Part shown: piece after piece, positions 60,549 to 64,000 of the stretch
Layout of the letters: the number at the start of each line of letters is the position of its first letter
Position numbering within the stretch: the stretch's first letter is position 1
From: Candidatus Endonucleibacter bathymodioli
GTDB lineage: Bacteria > Pseudomonadota > Gammaproteobacteria > Pseudomonadales > Endozoicomonadaceae
NCBI GenBank assembly: GCA_030674915.1
Contig: JASXSV010000013.1
Coordinates: 35,299-99,298 of the forward strand
Length of the DNA: 64,000 nucleotides
Direction of reading: 5' to 3'
Position numbers and translations under genes: made by a program
The notes under the pieces: model-generated
Seen by the model: the letters and a program-made list of their open reading frames with translations, nothing else
What the model was told of the DNA's origin: nothing
Databases searched by the model: none

Positions 60549-61975
60549 TCAAACACTCTTATAATGTGCTTTTAAATGTTCAGAAAAGACACTGCCACTA
60601 TATTTAATTCCGTTACGTATCTTAGAGCCTACGATATCATCTATAACTGAATCGCTATCAGTTCTGAGAGATGTCATATCCACCGTGAACTTTTCTTTTA
60701 AATATTGACCGCAAAAATGTTCGTGATTTTCTAAATCATAATAAACATTCATCCATGGATCTATTACCATTATCTTCTTTGCAACTGTATCGTGAAGATA
60801 GCACATAGCATGCCCCATCTTATAATTACAAGAACTAACAAATTGTCCAAAATCATATCTTTGATCAAGATTAAGACTATTAAGAGTGTTGACAGAATTA
60901 TTTGCAAAATGATCACAATCACCAAAAGATCCTGAAAAACTACCTGGCTTGAAGTCTGCTTCACCTCCATCATCTTCATTCGCATACCTTTCGGCAGTCT
61001 TTACAGAAATCATTTTGCTTTCTTTGTTAGCAGCAGGAGACCAGTTATCATCATTAAAACCTGGCCCTGACTCCCTAGTGCTGCTGTATAATAGTTCATG
61101 ATTGGCCTTTTCCATAACGTAATTGCATATTGCAGTAATTTTATCATTTTCTGGAGCAGAACCTATCTCTTTATGCAAACTACTCAACTTTTTGTCAACT
61201 ATATCATGAATTTCTTTATTTTTCGAATGATGCATAAAGGCACCTCTAGAGCGTAGAGGGAGATGACCATCATCATCACCACCAGTCTTCCAGACCTGTT
61301 TTTTTTCAAAGTATGTAACGCTATTTTTTATATTCTCTATATATTCATCATAAGAATCATGGATAGATTCCTCACTCTCATAACTTAACAGACTATTTCT
61401 TTTGTTTTCTATTAAATAAATTATTTCATTATGATTCTTATCGTTAACATTATCACCCAACATGGTTTCAATTTCCATAACTTCGGCAACGCTTTTATCC
61501 TTATACTTTTCTGAAGCTGACAGCATTAACATAAAGCTAACTACAAATTCCTTTCTTTTAGCCTTGTGCCCCCAATTAAAAGTATCCATATAAAATAGAC
61601 TCATGTCAGTATATTTTTCATTAAACATTAAATTAATATATTTCAATGAACAATCCTTAACCTCTTGTATTTGAGTGTCAGATAGATACTTGGGCCTGCT
61701 ACTTTTCTCTTTATCATTCGGCAACATGTTCTCAACAGTATTACTCCTCACTCTTTGTTCATCTGACACTCTATCTACCGGTGAACACTTGTCAATATTC
61801 CTTTTTTAATTAGCGTATGACATGTAACCTCCGGCAAGTGACGATGCTTTGTGCCTCGCATCACATCCTTTACCAATGTGGTAATTGGAGACCGTAAACT
61901 GGACTCTAGACTGCAATTCGGTTTACAGCCATTAAATATATAATTATACGCACGATTAATATTGCAAATATTCAT
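60549..61975 (-). pseudogene. Effector-like gene with papain/transglutaminase-type Cys-His-Asp pattern; one frameshift
   Basis: The main frame (60549–61769) gives 406 residues from a GTG with no ribosome-binding site. A leader frame (61975→61775, starting MNICNINRAYNYIF) joins it if one A is added to the A6 tract at 61802–61807, giving one protein of about 475 residues. No known family is recognised. In main-frame numbering, C285 (GDCDHFA), H320 (GHAMCYLHD) and D337 (VIDPWMN) have the order and spacing of papain-like or transglutaminase-like enzymes. No signal peptide. It may be functional if slippage or a sequencing error explains the break. Two relatives lie beside it. Confidence 0.65.
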
Positions 61976-62055
61976 ATGTACTTCCTCTCAATAATTGATA
62001 GCTTTTAAATACCTCATTCAAATATACTTATTACTTTTTGCTGATAATTAAATAA

Positions 62056-62282
62056 ATATTAACTATAGCTTATGGAAATGATCCACATATTTGCAATACA
62101 GTAATTTAGTCAAGATCTTGCCCGACACCTTATTGTGCGCCACCAACATGCATGTTAGCTGCGCTGACGAAATCAAACAAAGGAAGATGATAAGAATAAA
62201 ATGGTCATGTTTGCTATTAACTAAGGACGGTGCGATTAAGTCCAAATTTTTTAATTGCATCGACTCATTGCGGTCGATTCTT
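62056..62282. repeat. Direct repeat unit R3 upstream of the effector-like gene
   Basis: Combines the sequences of R2 (AGCTTATGGAAATGATCC, AATTTAGTCAAGATCTTGCC) and R1 (GGAAGATGATAAGAATAAAA, GGTGCGATTAAGTCC). It lies about 80 bp beyond the leader start at 61975, in promoter position. The minus-strand frame encodes a 65-residue peptide with one hydrophobic segment. Confidence 0.75.
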
Positions 62283-62420
62283 AGGTTAACAGTCCAATTT
62301 TTGTTAGTTTTTTAGTGCCTGCATAATTAGAGTATCTCCATTGACTTAATAATTAAGCAATACCCTTCCACTGCCGACAGTGCTTTTCTTTTCTCTGAAG
62401 AAAGTTACGCTACACATATT

Positions 62421-62508
62421 GATAGCTTGATGGTTTGATGGTTTGATGGTTTGATAACTTGGTAGCCTGGTAGCCTGGTAGCCTGGTAGCCTGGTAGCCT
62501 GGTAGCTA
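62421..62508. repeat. Octamer tandem array (11 units)
   Basis: Eleven consecutive 8-bp units in constant phase: GATAGCTT, three GATGGTTT, GATAACTT, five GGTAGCCT and GGTAGCTA. The matching place in R1/R2 of the neighbouring unit has no array. It lies about 450 bp upstream of the leader of the 60.5–62.0 kb gene. Confidence 0.9.
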
Positions 62509-62664
62509 TTGAACTCCGGAAAAACTCTGAACTACTTCGACCTGCAATTTGCTCTGGCGTATCGACCATTCCAAGATGCGCCTTTACTTCACCGAGTCAG
62601 TTATTTTGTGAAACTTATCAGCCTCCTTACACAGCTCTCAACTGTTTTTATGAGCATCATCAGC

Positions 62665-63038
62665 TAGGATGACAGCATTTTCTGTTTAGATATGGTCTTA
62701 TTAGAGTCCAACATTCTTACCAATTTTGCGTGTAGAAAACCTACCTCACAGAGAGATTAGAATCAGGTATTGTTCAGCCAGAGTCAGCTGTTTGTAATAG
62801 TTTCCCATATGGACGCCTAGTTCACTGCGTGAGAACTACAGCCTATGAGCAGCTCACGCTCGAATCAATTCCAAATGTGTTAGTTCTTGTGGGAATCTAG
62901 GCTGCATCTTTTTTAGGTTAACGATAATGAGAAGTTATACCAATTTTTTTACAGCCTCACTATATTTGTAAATTCACCAAACTGAGCAAATATTTACAAG
63001 CTTACCGAATTGATTGTATTTTCACTCCTGATACATTA
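62665..63038. repeat. Duplicated 3' flank, copy 2
   Basis: Nearly identical to 60179–60548 and placed the same way after the related gene at 63039. The copies differ by scattered substitutions and small indels, so the duplication is not brand new. Confidence 0.85.
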
Positions 63039-64000
63039 TTAAGTACTCTTATAATGTTCTTTTAAATGCTCAGAAAAGACATTTCCACTATATTCAATTC
63101 CGTTACGTATCTTAGAGCCTACGATATCATCTATAACTGAATCGCCACCAATTCTACTAGATGTCATAGCCACCGTGAATTTTTCTTTTAAATATTGATT
63201 GAAAAAATGTTCGTAATTTTCTAAATCATAATAAACATTCGTCCATGGATCTATTACCATTATCTTCTTTGTAACTGTATCGTGAAAATAGCACACAGCA
63301 TGCCCAGCCTTATCACTAGAATCACTAAAAATACGTCCAAAATCATATCTTTGATCAAGATTAATACTATTAAGAGTATTGATAGCATTATCTGTAAAAT
63401 GATCACAATTACCAAAAGACCCTAAGAAACTACCCGGCTTGTATTCTTCTTTACCTCCAACTTTTTTTCATTCGCATACCGTCCGTTAGCCTTTACGAAA
63501 ATCCTTTTGCCTTCTTCGCGAGTAGCAGGAGACCAGTTATCATCATTAAAACCTGGCCCTGACTCCCTAGACTCTCTAGTGTTGCTGTATAATATTTCAT
63601 GATTGGCCTTTTCCATAACATAATTACATATTGCTGTAATTTTATTATTTTCTGGAGCAGAACCTATCTCTTTATGCAAACTACTCAGCTTTTTGTCAAC
63701 TATATCATAAATTTCTTTATTTTTTGAATGATGCATAAAGGCACCTCTAGAGAGCAGAGGGAGATGGCCATCATCATCACCCGTCTTCCAGCCCAGTTTG
63801 TTTTCAAAGTATTTAATACTATTTTGTATATTTTCTATATATTCATCATAATAATCATGGATAGATTCCTCACACCCATAAGTTAACAGACTCTTTCTTT
63901 CGCTTTCTATTAAAGAAACTATTTCATTCTGGCTGTCCTCGTCCATATCACAAAAACCAATTTCAAGACCCATGATTTCAATAATGCTTTTATTCTTATG
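63039..64000 (-). pseudogene. Second Cys-His-Asp effector-like gene, frameshifted, runs off window
   Basis: Close relative of the 60549–61975 gene: SRGAFMHHSKNKEI, DKKLSSLHKEIGSAPEN and VIDPWTNVYYDLEN are shared. The upstream frame (from beyond 64000 to 63422) breaks in an A7 tract at 63462–63468; shifting one base restores KPGSFLGSFGNCDHF and then GHAVCYFHD and VIDPW to the end. The Cys, His and Asp are thus all still encoded. Either a recent pseudogene, a phase-variable gene or an assembly error. The N-terminus is outside the window. Confidence 0.75.

Noticed and set aside
61775..61975. Programmed -1 frameshifting between leader and main frame of the effector-like gene
   Set aside because: Alignment with the 59-kb copy shows the two copies lose a base at different positions, so independent single-base deletions explain the breaks better than a conserved slippery site.
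62421..62508. CRISPR array
   Set aside because: Contiguous 8-bp units with no spacers; a simple tandem repeat. No CRISPR array or cas gene was seen in the window.

Overview
The window is chromosomal DNA of a gammaproteobacterium. It carries the conserved beta operon (rpoB, rplL, rplJ, rplA, rplK, nusG, secE), a tRNA cluster, a comF–bioBFHCD block, groESL, the dnaB–rplI–rpsR–rpsF block, rnr, purA, yjeT and hflCK. The order resembles Pseudomonas/Oceanospirillales-type genomes. The DNA is fairly AT-rich, intergenic regions are large and full of repeats, transposase remnants are decayed, and there are several secreted or effector-like proteins and a sugar-phosphate-type MFS antiporter. Together these suggest a host-associated, possibly intracellular, lineage. 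An Endozoicomonadaceae-like symbiont or parasite is my guess and is not proven by the sequence.

Layout. 1–6800: transcription/translation genes and four tRNAs (Trp, Thr, Gly, Tyr), all on the minus strand; the usual tuf gene between tRNA-Thr and tRNA-Trp is missing. 7.5–18 kb: birA, an AsmA-family protein, a methyltransferase, comF, and the biotin operon bioB-F-H-C-D. 18–26 kb: a large triple-SPOR protein, an unknown protein and a Thr-rich repeat protein with signal peptide and C-terminal membrane anchor. 26–31 kb: groEL/groES, yajQ and a first AmpG permease. 31–36 kb: an unknown secreted or membrane protein, a small unknown protein, a second AmpG, a YbaM-like protein and an alkyltransferase-like protein. 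37–44 kb: an MTH1-like Nudix hydrolase, a FabG-like reductase, an IS1 remnant, an unknown protein, radD and a UhpC/GlpT-type transporter. 44–57 kb: dnaB, rplI, a membrane protein, rpsR, rpsF, an inverted rlmB, rnr, purA, yjeT, hflC and hflK. 57–64 kb: IS remnants followed by a tandem cluster of effector-like genes.

Two things stand out. First, an intergenic inverted-repeat family (about 60–135 bp, ends close to TATACCCATTACCATTGAAGG) occurs roughly two dozen times in this window, in long and short hairpin forms. It looks like a MITE family. Second, the right end (58.3–64 kb) holds at least three tandem genes. Two of them share a closely similar N-terminal region but have unrelated C-terminal domains (one with a papain/transglutaminase-like Cys-His-Asp pattern, one with an ADP-ribosyltransferase-like pattern). 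All three are interrupted by single-base frameshifts, most of them at A-tracts. Short tandem repeats (6-, 7- and 8-mers) also sit directly upstream of three unrelated accessory genes, which may mean phase variation.

Start sites were moved from the longest ORF to internal ATGs for rplJ, rplA, rplK, nusG, secE, dnaB, hflK and the methyltransferase, on the basis of family alignment and ribosome-binding sites. bioH appears to start at a CTG codon. All family assignments come from reading motifs by eye; no database search was possible.
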